Assembly (NCBI GenBank): GCA_001600455.1 | Contig: BCKC01000006.1 | Location: 3,472,001-3,536,000, forward strand | Length of the DNA: 64,000 nt | Reading direction: 5' to 3' | From: Endocalyx cinctus | Taxonomy: Eukaryota; Ascomycota; Sordariomycetes; Amphisphaeriales; Apiosporaceae | Shown here: piece by piece, positions 11,976 to 23,341 of the stretch | Numbering within the stretch: the first letter of the stretch is position 1 | Layout of the letters: each line of letters opens with the position of its first letter | Notes under the pieces: generated by a model | The model's input: the letters and a program-made list of their open reading frames with translations, nothing else | What the model was told of the DNA's origin: nothing | Databases searched by the model: none | Translations under genes and position numbers: made by a program

Positions 11976-14033
11976 TATAGTAAAGGGGGTTCCCCACGAA
12001 CACCTTGACTTCTTTCATTTTAGTCTAAATAACGGTCCGCAATATCCTACTACTAATCAGGATTTCCCCTAGTACTATGTAATTAAGACTTTTGAAGCTA
12101 CTACTCCTACGTAAAGGACTCAGGCATACTAACCTTGTCTGAACTGATCAAGTTAAGTACGTATTCCATATTGTCCGAATGCTTACATATAGGCACGGCA
12201 AGTACGGCAAGAAGTTCTGACTGTACCGGTGTCGGTCCGTTACCAGCGGTATAGAAAATCGAAGGCTCTACGTTGAATATATTTTGATCTGTAAATGCAA
12301 GCATCTTATATAATATGTGTGTATGATGTTGTAATACCTCGGTACCCGTGGTCCCTGTTTCTTAAGGGTTACACGGGAAGCTTAAATGTGCCGGTACCTG
12401 GCATGGCATCCTGATCCTGGGTACGCCGTGTTCTGGTTATGTGGCACACTTACTGAGTAATCGTTACGCTATTGTAACCGATATTATTACCAGAACGTTA
12501 ACCCATGAAAACTATTTCGAAGCCCGATATACCGTAGGATTTCGATCTTATCCCGGTATCGGGGATTATATCCCTCCTTGAGCATGGTAGTGAGTGTACT
12601 AGAATAGCATTCGGAAATTTTATATGAGCAATGAGCAAGAAGTATGACGATCTTACTAGGTATGTGGTATACGTAGGAGGTTATTTTAACCCATCGATCT
12701 TTGCCCGCATTTCTTTGCCCACGTTTTTTTTTGTGTTCCCCACTTCACTTAGATGACAAGTTTGCATGTCTATACCTGATTGATAAAAGAAAAGTGTCTA
12801 CTGTGTATATTCAGATGACGATTAATGAAAGACCCCTTATTTAACTTCATTAGGAATTTTACGAAGATCATCGCCGCGTCAATATACACTACTGTGTATA
12901 TATGTACTCCATACTCTGTCTACTACAAGTACACTACTATCCATGGATGTATGTATGCCACGAGACACGGGAGACGGGACACGGGGATTTTCCAATACCC
13001 TACATAGTATTTAGTTTCTTTCACAAGTACTACACTATCCTTCTATCTATACATAGTAGATCCACAAAGTAAGAAATATGAAAATAGTTACGTAATTTTC
13101 TTCGGACTACTCGCATGACGATTCACGATAATCCGCTCTCCAAGACTTGAACATCTGCCGCACGGACTTATGATACAGCACTCTTAGGAATTTCGATTTA
13201 TTATAAAGACATGAGGTAGTTAAGCTTTGCAGTTTACAGACGGGTCTTGGCATACATAATAAAGGCCAGTTCAAGGTTAAAGTCAAGAGAACTGCCAGGG
13301 ATCCTCAAAGAATTCCATTAGCTGTGTACTATTAGGTAGAGCAACTTGAGAGATTGGTATATGAGGATGGAGATGGGAGGTAGTTTTATTTTATTTTCCC
13401 CTCAGTAATAGTAGTTATGTGGGAAATATTATGGGTTAACATAGTTCTTTTAATACTACACTAACTCTTTTCCGAAACCTAGTAGTCAGGTAGTATAGGG
13501 AACCCAGTTTGACCCACTACCACTTCTTGATCAAGAACCCTGTTTATGTGGATTTGTAGGATTACATCAAAGATACGCAGCAGAAACAGTTCTAGAAGGT
13601 TATTGGTAGTGTAGGTATCTTAGTTTTACTTCACATAGCATATAAGCACCACGACGGTAACACTCGGATCTTAGGGATCATACCATCTTGAGTCGGCCCA
13701 GCATCAAGATCGCAATCCATCCATATATACACGTACATAGTACTCAGGCCCCAAGATTATCGCAAGGCCTGGAATCGGAGAACAAAAGTAATTGCCTCTG
13801 GATATTTTTTTCCTTGTATGCTTTCCCCTTTGCAATACATTACATATATATTATTTACATGATATATGTTGCATATGACTATATATATATCCTCCGCCTT
13901 GTTATACTTAAGCAAGTTGAAAACTGGTTTAAACGGTTATATGTATTGGAATTAATTAGCCTAGCTCTTGAGTTAGGTATACCATTGCACGTGGAGTATC
14001 ACATCGTTCCATACATTTCAGGACCTGTCCAAC

Positions 14034-14074
14034 TTTTTTTTTTTTTTTTTTTTTTTTTTTGGGGGGGGGGGGGG
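14034..14074. repeat. T27-G14 double homopolymer
   Basis: A run of 27 T is followed directly by 14 G. This is unusual even against the many T or A tracts of the window. It may be a replication-slippage hotspot or a site of sequencing uncertainty. Confidence 0.9.
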
Positions 14075-14919
14075 AACCCGAGGACAAACTACCCGGTAGA
14101 CTTGCTATGCATATGCACTTTTCCTGATAGTATCTGAAACGAACATATGACCCCATTTACAAAGTCCAAGTCATGTCGAAGTCAAGGCGTAGATGCGTCA
14201 AGTTGAGTACTTGTCCTTCTTCTATCTGTAAAAACGCAGAATAGATGAGCATGAAACGTAATTCCTTTCACCAACGTGAAGAAGTGATCATCTGTATCTA
14301 CGTAGTACACTAGAATGAAGTTAGTTATACAATCGCAGGTCATAATCATCACACCTAACACACGCGCCCATACCATATAGTATATAGCACCCGCACGGCT
14401 GCCTGAAGTAATTTGACATATAAAATGGGAAGTCCTGACTTTTCTGGAATGACCAAGTTTCATCCCTGTCATGGAGCATTCGTTCTAAAATCTCTTACTT
14501 TCTAGCTTCTACTACGTATTTACCAAATGCGAGGCAGGGTAGGGGAATGTGTACATAGTAGTGCAGTGTAGTGTAGGGCATGGCAAACAAAGTCCCAAAA
14601 GTCATAGATAGACTAGGGGTGGAGATGACTATACCAGTACGGAGTATAGCGTACCATATACGATGCGGAGCCACAAAGGACCCCTGGCTGGAATTTATGG
14701 TAGCCAAGAGCGCGCGAGAGGTCCGCCCGTTCGGATATATGCCAGACATCGCCTCCCAACTAGAGCGGAAAGCTGACACCTGCATACATATAAAGATATA
14801 TGGTCGCATGTTTCTACTGATGGTAATAGAAAGATATACCGTTTCTCCAAGGGATACAAGTCCCTTCGTAAAATACGACTATTTTTTATCTCCGCCAGAT
14901 CATCAACGTACCGTCCGCC

Positions 14920-16444
14920 ATGGCTCTCCCGCCGCCACCCTCCGGTTTGGACCTCACCGAAAGTCGAGTGCCGGAGTTATACGGGTCGCTAATAACGACT
15001 TGGATTTTTGCCGTCGTCGCCGTCACCCTCCGTTTTTTCGTTCGACGTGTTACCCGTGTTCCTCTCTGGATAGAAGACTGGCTTGTATTGGTTGGCTTGG
15101 TACTACACCTTTCCCTTGTCTCGGAAGAAATTCGTCGAGGAACGATCGAATCGCTAACCGACCTTGTCACCGTAGGCTGGGTCATCCACTCACTTCTTCA
15201 CAACCCTTGCATATAGTAAGCCCGAGAATCGCGACCCGGTGACGGCAAATGATTAGTGATACCAGTTTCTAACTCGACATAGTGGTTCCTCACGGCGTTG
15301 GTAGCCACGTATGGGTGGGAGCTCCCGACGCGGTGAAAGTATGGTCACTAGGCCTTTTTATCTCGGAGATCGCGTACGATCTCACAATAGTCGCCGTCAA
15401 ATTTTCTTCCTTGGCCTTTTACTGGCGTGTGTTCTCGGCTAAGGAATCCATCCGTCTCCCCATCTGGATTCTGTGCGGTATTGTTTCTTCCTGGGGAATT
15501 GCTGTTGTACGTTCATACCCATTCATCGATAGGCACAACTGGTTGTCGAAAAAAAAGGGGGAGTTTAAACTTACGCACGAATCTATAGCTTCTTGTTTCC
15601 GTCTTTCAATGCAATCCGCCTCGAGCTTTCTGGGATCGTTTCGACCCGGTGAACCCCCTCGTCGCGGGCGAGTTCACTTGCGCCGTCGACACCAAGACTT
15701 TCTTCATAGGCAACTCCATTCCGAACATCACCACCGATATTTTGGTCATTTTACTCCCTTTACCTTACGTATGGGCTCTACAACTGCCGACGCCACAGAA
15801 GGTAGCTGTTTTCGGTATCTTCCTTCTCGGTACCTTGTAAGTTTTACTATAGCAACGTGCCTTGTTTATGGATATATATGGGATGTATACTAAATAGGGT
15901 GCAAGCGTCACTATTATATCTTGCGTACGTCTGGTCTTCGTCCTCAGACTCGACCTCGGAGACCCCGATATTACTTGGAACTTCTCCGATTCCGCCATTT
16001 GGACCAACGTAGAGGGAAACATAGCTATCATTGCGGGTACGTCAACGAGTCTCTGTTACCGCCAACTCCTATTTACTTACTTTTCGCTTACTTATCTCAC
16101 CAGCTTGTCTTCCGTCTCTGAGGCCCATCTTAAACTTCGTCGTTCACGGCACTTTAAAGGGATCTCGTTCACGAACTACCGATCCGGGAACAGGTAAAGC
16201 AGTCCTGTCTGACGCGTTCCAGAAGTCGAGGCGAAGCCAGCCGACCTACCTCAGCACGACTCATCAAACGACCGTTTCCAAGGATCTCAATCGCGAGATC
16301 GGATTTCAGAGACTTTCCGACGTCGACTCGGACACGTGGACAAAGAGTAGTACCGGTAAGGAGAGGGTTGAGCTTAAGAATCTTCCGCCCGGTCGTATCG
16401 CCGTGACCAACTCCATTCGAGTAGAACGTAGCGAGCCGATATGA
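14920..16444 (+). CDS. PTH11/rhodopsin-like fungal seven-helix integral membrane protein
   Basis: Six proposed exons: 14920-15099, 15176-15215, 15283-15506, 15589-15836, 15906-16036, 16104-16444; 387 aa. All introns are GT-AG and keep the frame. The fifth acceptor is taken at GCAAG (15905), because the closer ATAG at 15897 would break the frame. Exon-encoded landmarks are those of the family: an N-terminal helix (WIFAVVAVTLRFFVRRV) followed by EDWLVL, HGVGSHVW after helix 2, FQCNPPRAFWD in the cysteine-containing loop, C-D-less TNITTDILVILLPLPYVW-type helix 5, GDPDITWNF and ACLPSLRPIL at helix 7. A basic cytoplasmic tail of about 110 residues follows. Family members are plasma-membrane proteins, some implicated in surface sensing. 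No CFEM domain is present. The tail-to-tail neighbour is the acid phosphatase gene. Confidence 0.85.
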
Positions 16445-16722
16445 GACTTCCCGACAGGCGACAGGGAACAGGGAAAGGAAGGGAAAAAAAAAAAAAGAAG
16501 AGTAGGCCCAGGCTAAAATCACGATATATAGAGGAGTTGACGAAATTACCTTGTAATATTAAAACAGCTTTATACTTATACCCGATTCTTTTAACATCAT
16601 AGGACTAGTAGATGAAAAAGTTACTTCACTACGTCTATAAAAACCTAAATTTCAATAGCATTTAATTATCTTCGAAGTCACAGCACTGTTTCTGGTACCA
16701 CCTATTTTGCCTGAATCAATAC
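16445..16722. terminator. Convergent 3' intergenic segment
   Basis: The 278 bp between two convergent genes must hold both 3' ends. AT-rich blocks (around 16540-16670) with AATATTAAAA-like sequence are suitable for polyadenylation on either strand. No exact site is assigned. Confidence 0.4.
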
Positions 16723-17861
16723 TCAGTAAAATGCCCTAGCTCTAGCTACTCCTGGGTTACCATCTAGGGTTCCCAGATTCCAGTTTTTCTCGGCCGTCTT
16801 CATGAGGGAATAATGGGTATACAATGTGGAGTTTGTAGTACCATACGCGATCTCCGGTACGGCGCTGCCAAGGAGCAAAGTGTACACCCGTTCCTCCTGA
16901 GACTTTTTCTTAGTCTCGTCAAATGTGAGAACTATTAACGTTCTTTTACTGTTGAAATTCGGGTTCGAAAGGAGTGGATCGATAAAGTCGCGGGACCATT
17001 GCCCGGCAACCGCCATATCGCTGTCGTGACCGTCGTTGGCTTTCAATTTTTCACAAGTTTAGCTCGAGATACGACTAGTATGATGATATATAGAAAGAAA
17101 AAAAAATGAGCAACTTACTCATGTTAGGTGTGATAAAAATCCATTGCGGTAATTTGTTCTGTTCCAAGTCTCTCTCGAACATGGTGAAGTTTTTGATTTT
17201 GGAAAGGCGGTTGGGGTTTAAGGCGACAGAATCGTAACTTATCAAGGGACTTTACGTATTCTCACGTCAGCTTCTGTGAGCGTACATGCGACTGCCCATA
17301 GCATACTCACTTGTGTTTCCGAACATAATTGTTCGCCCCGGTCAGTGGGTTACGAAAAAATTTACCTTCGAACCCGGTGTAAGGCATGCCCTCCTGGTAG
17401 ATGCTCCAGCTGACGCCAACTTCCTCGAGCTGGTCGACGATGGTCTTAACACGTTCGGGAATGCGGACAAGTTTGTTATCGTCAACCCCATTTCTGGACC
17501 CTCCACCTGCCACTATGTAGTTGGGTTGTGATGGATGCTGGATAGCATAGTAATTATCTAGGGTGATACCCTTTGCGGCCAAATATTCCATGTTTGCTTG
17601 AACGAGGGTGGATTAGAATTAGGTTAACGAAAAGAGAGCGAACAAAGTTGCCCTTCGGGTTCAAGCGGGGGACTCACGATCTTTGGCGGCCATGCTAAAG
17701 TCTTTATTCTCCAAGAAGATTTGCACGAATCGATCGAACGTATGTCCCGCGATATCACTGGTCGGACTCCAGGTCACGGCAGTAGCTTGTGCCTGGACAA
17801 TCCAGAAGGATGAAATAGTTACCGCAGTGTCGTTTCTTGCGCTGGAATGCGCGCCCCCCAT
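16723..17861 (-). CDS. Acid-phosphatase-type phosphoesterase (PHOA-like)
   Basis: Exons (minus) 17861-17678, 17596-17311, 17249-17119 and 17039-16723, 305 aa. Three introns of 79-81, 61 and 79 nt have GTGAGT/GTGAGT/GTAAGT donors and keep the frame. Family landmarks in order: FDRFVQIFLENKDF, HPSQPNYI, YQEGMPYTGFEG, YVRKHN, LPQWIFITPNM, NDGHDSD and FDETK. These are the conserved blocks of the phosphoesterase family containing Aspergillus and Penicillium secreted acid phosphatases (metal-binding Glu, Asn, Asp and His residues in LEN, PNM, NDGHD and FDE). The oddity is the N terminus. The ATG at 17861 is the first after an in-frame stop, yet MGGAHSSARNDT lacks a typical signal peptide, with only weak hydrophobicity in ISSFWIVQAQATA. 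Either an upstream exon is missed or the protein is not classically secreted. Confidence 0.85.
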
Positions 17862-18197
17862 TTTTAGACGAAGTTATGAGGCTAGGGGAGAGTACGGGTA
17901 TCTGATTTAGTGATTATCATGAATGAAAAGGATTGCAAAAGAAAGGATGAACAAGCTTTTATGTAGTGAAATCAGAATCAGCAAGACCCTATTTAGGGTC
18001 TCAATACCATTATCCATCCATTTGCGCTAAATAGTATGATTATAAATAAACGCAGGCAGTGGGCTTGGATGATCAGACCGTCTTCATGTAAGAATACAAG
18101 CGAAATTTTTCAAATAACTAAATTAACCTAATTTTTTGAGGATAGAGACTCCTCTGTTATGATGAGGTCAAGCGTAGGAGGATGTCATGGTAGCTGC

Positions 18198-18235
<38 letters not shown>

Positions 18236-18802
18236 CTTCTTCCACACGTAGACACTAGGTTCAAAGATTAAACATTTTCCGCCAGTACGTGTAGAGGAGA
18301 ATAGAAAGGTTGGTGTAGCGGTTGGCTGGCCGCTTTATTCTGTTCAAGATAGCCTCATAGGTCATCACTGGCAGTCATAGAAACTTAAAGTCAACATGAT
18401 AGTCTAATTCAAAATTATCAAATGGGAAAATAAACAAGCAAACAAACAGAGAGACAGACAAACAAATAAATAATAAACCGTATAGGAAGAGAGCGTTATA
18501 AGCCATTAACCTAGACTAATAGGCATCGTAAAAATATATCATCTTTCATCATTCGGGGTAATTCAGACGCTGAATTACTAAAATATTGGTATTTCAAATG
18601 ACGGTATCCTCCATATCTGTGCGACTCCTAAACTCCCCCCTCTACCATATGGAGTGGTTACACCACCATGCTATTACCAACTCTTTTTCCCCCCCTTTAA
18701 ATCATTACGCATAATCTTCATCTCGATCATTAAGATTCGTCATATATAAACTCCGTCGATTGGCGAGGGAAAAGATCCTTACAGATGTATATAGCTTGTC
18801 AA
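17862..18802. other. Intergenic region with compound microsatellite
   Basis: Contains the promoter of the phosphatase gene and the 3' end of the transporter gene. No coding sequence is recognised. It has an A-rich AAACAAACAAACAGAGAGACAGAC tract near 18435-18470. Confidence 0.5.
18198..18235. repeat. Compound microsatellite (AT)n(AG)n
   Basis: About 24 bp of alternating AT passes directly into about 14 bp of alternating AG, in the intergenic DNA between the phosphatase and transporter genes. Confidence 0.9.
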
Positions 18803-21092
18803 TTACACCACACCACCGGTACCCCTCCTCCGCGTGTAGGTATTTCTCTCAGGTAATGCGAAATCATCGTGATCTACCGCATGTATCTCTTTTTCCAGGT
18901 GACGAATATTGATATTAGCCACAGCGTCGCTACCGTCGAAGATGCGAGCGATCTCCTCTAGTGTCGGGCCTTTGGTCTCGACGTAAAAGAAGTAGACAAA
19001 GACGAGTTCGACAAAATCCCACAGCTGTGTATACGTGGTTAATTAATTAATTATTCAATTATTTAAGTAATTAAAACATAAGTAGACAAAAGAGCTTTAT
19101 ATATATATATATATATATATAAAAGACTCACGGTATAAAATAACATAAAATTCCAATGTTTCGGCAGCCGGTTCCAGGCAATTTTGTTAGTCTGGTTAGC
19201 GAGCGCAAGGACGGCCTGGATGGCGATATTCATGATCATCATGCCCTTAGCGCGAAGCTTGTAAGGGAGGATCTCGAGCGCGTACGCAATCAGCAAGCCC
19301 GAAAAGCCGATGTCGTAGAAGATGCCAAACAACCAGATAAACACGAGCTGAGCGTAGCCGGCCGCCGCGTTCTGCAGCCCGGACTTCTCGTACGTAGCTC
19401 CGCAGACGGTCCAGCTCGCGAAAGATACCACCATGCCGCACGTCGACAGCAGGAAGAGGGGTCGACGTCCGAACCGGTCCACGTTCAGGGCCGCGAGGAT
19501 GGTTACGATCAGGTCTAGAATCGTTTTACCCCCGCTTATCTATATTATCTAAGGTATTAGTCGTACGAAGATGGAAGAAGGAAATCTGGATCAAAACTTG
19601 CCGCTAGTTTTCTGTTTTGGTCTTCGATCCCCGCCCCCTCGTACACAATATCGATATAGTTGGAGAACAGAGCATTCCCGCTATACTGAGAGATGACGCC
19701 TAAGCTGAGTAAGATGGCCAAACGCCACCGATTACCCCTCGTGCGCAGAAAATCGAGGTAGCCGGATCCGGACGAAGTCTCGACCTGCCTCTCCATCTGG
19801 AGCGTCTCCTTGATCTCGCGGAACTCGAATTGAACTAAGAGGTCATTTTTGTTTCCGCCCGCATGGTACGTCGCCAGTATATCCAGCGCTTCCTCGTGTC
19901 GGTCTTTCGATACGAGGTACCGCGGGGACTCGGGAATCCAGGCCACGAAGGCGATCTGAATCACGGAAGGGAGGATCTGTAGCAGCGTGATGGATCGCCA
20001 CGACCAGTCGTTTTGGATTCGCGATGTACCCCAACCAGTCCAAGCGACCTGTTTTTTGTTGAAAACACCAAGTTAGCCAGTCGTCTACCTTATTTATTAA
20101 TTGATAATATAATAAACCAAAAAAAAGGAGTGAGTGAGTGAGAGATCGGTTAAAGTAGACTTAGACTTACGAGAAGTGCACCCAAGTTCCAGAGACAATT
20201 ATATACGGCCGTAACGGGACCTCGGTGTTGCGGGTGACAGATCTCCGTTAGCAATAATGGTGACGCCATCTGTGACAGACTGTTCCCGAAGCCGAGTACG
20301 AATCGACCGGCGACGAAGACTAAAAATATTCAATCCTCTAGCGTTAACGAGAATTACCTAGGAGCTTATAGGAAAGTAAAACATACGCTCATAACCATTA
20401 GCGAAAGCTGAGATCGTGCCCCCGGTGATCATGAACATGCATCCGAGAACAATGGAGGTTCTCCGACCCCAGTGGTCAGCCACGTACGGTCTATTAATAT
20501 CAATCAGCTCCCATCATTCATCCCATTTCTCACGCAACGGAGGTATCCGATGGTTAAGCTAAAGAGTCAGGAGCAAGGAGAACACTTACGTTATAAAAAA
20601 ACTCAGAATGCTTCCAATATTAAATGTGTTTACGAGCAACCCCAACCAACTATCGGCTACCGCCTGAGGGTTGTCATCGCTGATCTGAGTACGTGAGAAG
20701 AACTGCTTCCAACGATCAATCTGCTGGGCCGTGTTGACGAGCATTCTGTTATCTTTTGTATCAGCTTTTTATCTTGATCTCCTTACGCTGCTATTTTCAT
20801 ACGGGATAGAACAAGGGACGTAAACTTACCCGTCGTACCCCGTCGTCGCCGACGCGATCATCAAGACGACGGCCATGGCGTACAGCTTTCGGAGATGGGG
20901 CTCCTTCGTCCAAGACACGCGCTGAAAGACGGGCCATTCGTTCGCCGAGTTCATCATCTGAAGTTCTTCGTCTTGCTGTTGCTGATGCACCTCCCGGTGC
21001 GGATGCCGGATCTGATGGGTCTGAGGTCGATGATGATGCTGTCGACGCGCCACCGTCCTCGCCGACGCCGGTGCTTCTGGTACCCCCTTCAT
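18803..21092 (-). CDS. MFS sugar transporter (hexose/lactose-permease type)
   Basis: Seven exons (minus): 21092-20830, 20745-20590, 20490-20387, 20319-20171, 20048-19602, 19539-19132, 19024-18803; 582 aa. Sugar-porter signatures: DHWGRRTSIVLG between helices 2 and 3, GRFVLGFGNSL, PESPRYLV before the central loop, DRFGRRPLFLLS between helices 8 and 9, PYKLRAKGM, and ETKGPTLEEIARIFDG after helix 12. Twelve hydrophobic segments are present. The plasma-membrane proton/sugar symport role is from the family; the substrate is not determinable. The N-terminal cytoplasmic tail is unusually His/Gln-rich (HHHRPQTHQIRHPHREVHQQQQ). The fifth intron (19601-19540) uses a GC-AG boundary with donor GCAAGT. 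No GT donor restores the frame. Intron 6 contains a (TA)n microsatellite. Confidence 0.92.
19098..19122. repeat. (TA)n microsatellite inside intron 6 of the sugar transporter
   Basis: About 12 TA units lie just downstream of the GTGAGT donor of intron 6 (19131-19025). Exon 6 would otherwise run into a spurious Tyr-Ile repeat. Confidence 0.85.
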
Positions 21093-23341
21093 TTTTTCTT
21101 TTGTTGAGCTGCTTACCCTTTTATATATTTCCTGATCCCTATGATTCTGACTACCTCGGCCTTTTTCACCTTTTGGTAAGCCAACCGCTCAGAAAGGGGC
21201 TTGTTTGAAGGACTACTACTGTTTGCTTTAGACCAAGCGAGCACTCAAGCAGTAGCTAAGACGTTTGATCCAAGGCGACGGATGACTGGATTCCACAGGG
21301 TTGGGTCATTAAGCGAGCGATGTATACATCAATGTTGGTTTTATCATATGCACGCGCTCTAGGTTGGTGAGTGGCTCAAGAATAAATGAGCAAGAGCACG
21401 AACCAGACATCTCGAGAGAAGTGATAGCAGATGCGGGGAGGGTTCCTTACTATAATATATTCACATTATTACCAGAGGGTGCCAGATAGATATTACCATG
21501 TTCTAGAAGAAAAAAAATGGTGCGCCGGTAAAAGGCGATGACATCTGTACTGACAAGGTGCATGAGCACTCAACAGTACCGGCCTATCAGAGACGCGCAT
21601 GCAGGCCCCTCCCGTCTAGAAACAGACACAGAAATCTGGGGTTCCGAGAAGTCGGCTTCATATAGGAAATACGACGTAGTCGCGAAGAAAGCGTACGCAA
21701 AGTGGGCATGTCGTCCCGAAGAGGAGGGAATAGGGCCGAGGCGATCTTCCCCATACTCTTCGGTATTATAATGCAGCCCATATACACACGACATGAAAAA
21801 AAGAGAAAACTGACAGCTTAGGTAGCCCATCTCGTGACTATCCGGCCCCTAGCTAAGCCCACCTTGTCGCTATCGTCCGGCGATCAGCACCTCTTTCTCC
21901 TCATCATCTCCAATTCAAGGTTTCAGTGATGAGCAGGTATCAAGCTTCAAATTTTTGATTGCTTCCACGAGTGAGATGCAGGATAGATGGTGAATATGAT
22001 GGTCAATTGACTGGTTGTTCTCGGCCTATGCCTTAATATAGACATATATACGTGAATGTATAACGTAACGTGAACATAAAACAGTAATTATATCTATATT
22101 ATCGTATTTTATAGTACTGCCGAAGTTTTTTTTTTTTTCCTAAGAAAATAAGATGGCGTGCGTAAGTCAAGCTTCAATTCATCCATCCACTTAGATGATC
22201 AATCCATATACATCCGGGTTGGTGGTGGTCCAGGATAAAATCTTAACCTAGTATGCTGTGACGGGACACAGAGGAAAAACCAAGATAATCTCTCCCTTTT
22301 TCTCTCCGTCCTCGCTTACCTCTCTATATCGATCTATCCATCTATCCATCTCTAATACTTGAGGGAGAACAAAGAGTATAATCGATCAGTTGTATATCTT
22401 GCGTAATCGGATATCTCGAGATAGTCAGTCGACTCAGTATACTTCAGTATAGACTAACTCGATTAAACAACAATAAGCCAAGATGAAAAAGGAAGAAAGT
22501 TAACTTCCGTTACCCGGATACAGATTAGGTCAGTCACACTACTAAGGTGACGATGGGGAGAGAATTATGGTTAAATTCAATGCCTCCAATGAGGAGACAC
22601 GTCGGATCTCCAGGACCGATCTTCCCTTTTCATATCTTTAACCCGCTTCTCTCTCCATCAATTGTTGATAAAGTATATGCTATCAAATTCAATTATCTTT
22701 AAATATTCATTTTTTATTTCATTCTTATTTTTGTTTTCTTTTCTTTCCTTCAACTTCTTATATAATCATGTAATTGTAATTGCAAATTATCATCACACTT
22801 TGAAGAATGATGGTTGAAGAATGATGGATGGAACAAGGTATTGGTGGTACGTAGAGGCTTCATTTATATGTGCGACGAGAACACAGCTGGCAATGCGTAT
22901 AACTTGACTACGTACCTATAGTTTAGTGAGCCAGTCGACAGTATCAACTTAAGTTTTAACTCGAGTGGAAGATTTGAAATGTTCACCAGTCACGTTGAAA
23001 AAGGTGCATTAAGTTAAAGTGCTTTATCGTTTCCGTGCCTTCACTTATTTTATAATCTAAGCTGAGATGCCAGCTAGGTGCTAGGTACTAGGTCCTTAGC
23101 TATCGTTCAAGATGGATGTAAATAGTACAAATCATGTCTCTCTTCCCTCCTCTGAAAAAAAGAAAAGAAATTTGACATTTTGAGATGCACTCACTCAAAA
23201 ATCCTGTGATAAGAAAGGTGCAAAAGTTGGGGTGTGAAATGAGTGTGACCAGGCAAACTTGCAAACAGACACAATGATATCCCTCATATGATATCTCATC
23301 ACCTTGCATCGATATTCATACACTACTAAAAGAAACCAACA
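21093..23341. other. Intergenic region of 2.2 kb
   Basis: The left end is the promoter of the sugar transporter, and the right end is the 3' flank of the dynamin-like gene. A moderately GC-rich open stretch at 21538-21771 has no recognisable similarity and no splice context. Tandem CTATCCATCTATCCATC occurs near 22330. No gene is supported. Confidence 0.5.

Larger units (their letters stand above)
10818..14919. other. Gene-poor AT-rich region of about 4 kb
   Basis: The left end is the promoter of the hydrolase. The rest holds no gene that can be supported. It is rich in TACATAGTA-type motifs, short palindromes and homopolymers. Two exon-like open stretches are visible, on the minus strand at about 12139-12292 and the plus strand at about 13237-13332. 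Both are flanked by plausible acceptor sequences, but neither connects to a recognisable protein. The region may contain decayed genes. Confidence 0.5.

Noticed and set aside
13688..14137. Plus-strand open frame of 149 codons
   Set aside because: It crosses the T27-G14 tract (poly-Phe then poly-Gly) and is otherwise AT-rich.
15837..15897. Apparent frameshift in the PTH11-like gene when the ATAG acceptor at 15896-15897 is used
   Set aside because: Using the GCAAG acceptor eight bases further on restores the conserved frame (GTFVTIISCVRL), so no frameshift needs to be assumed.
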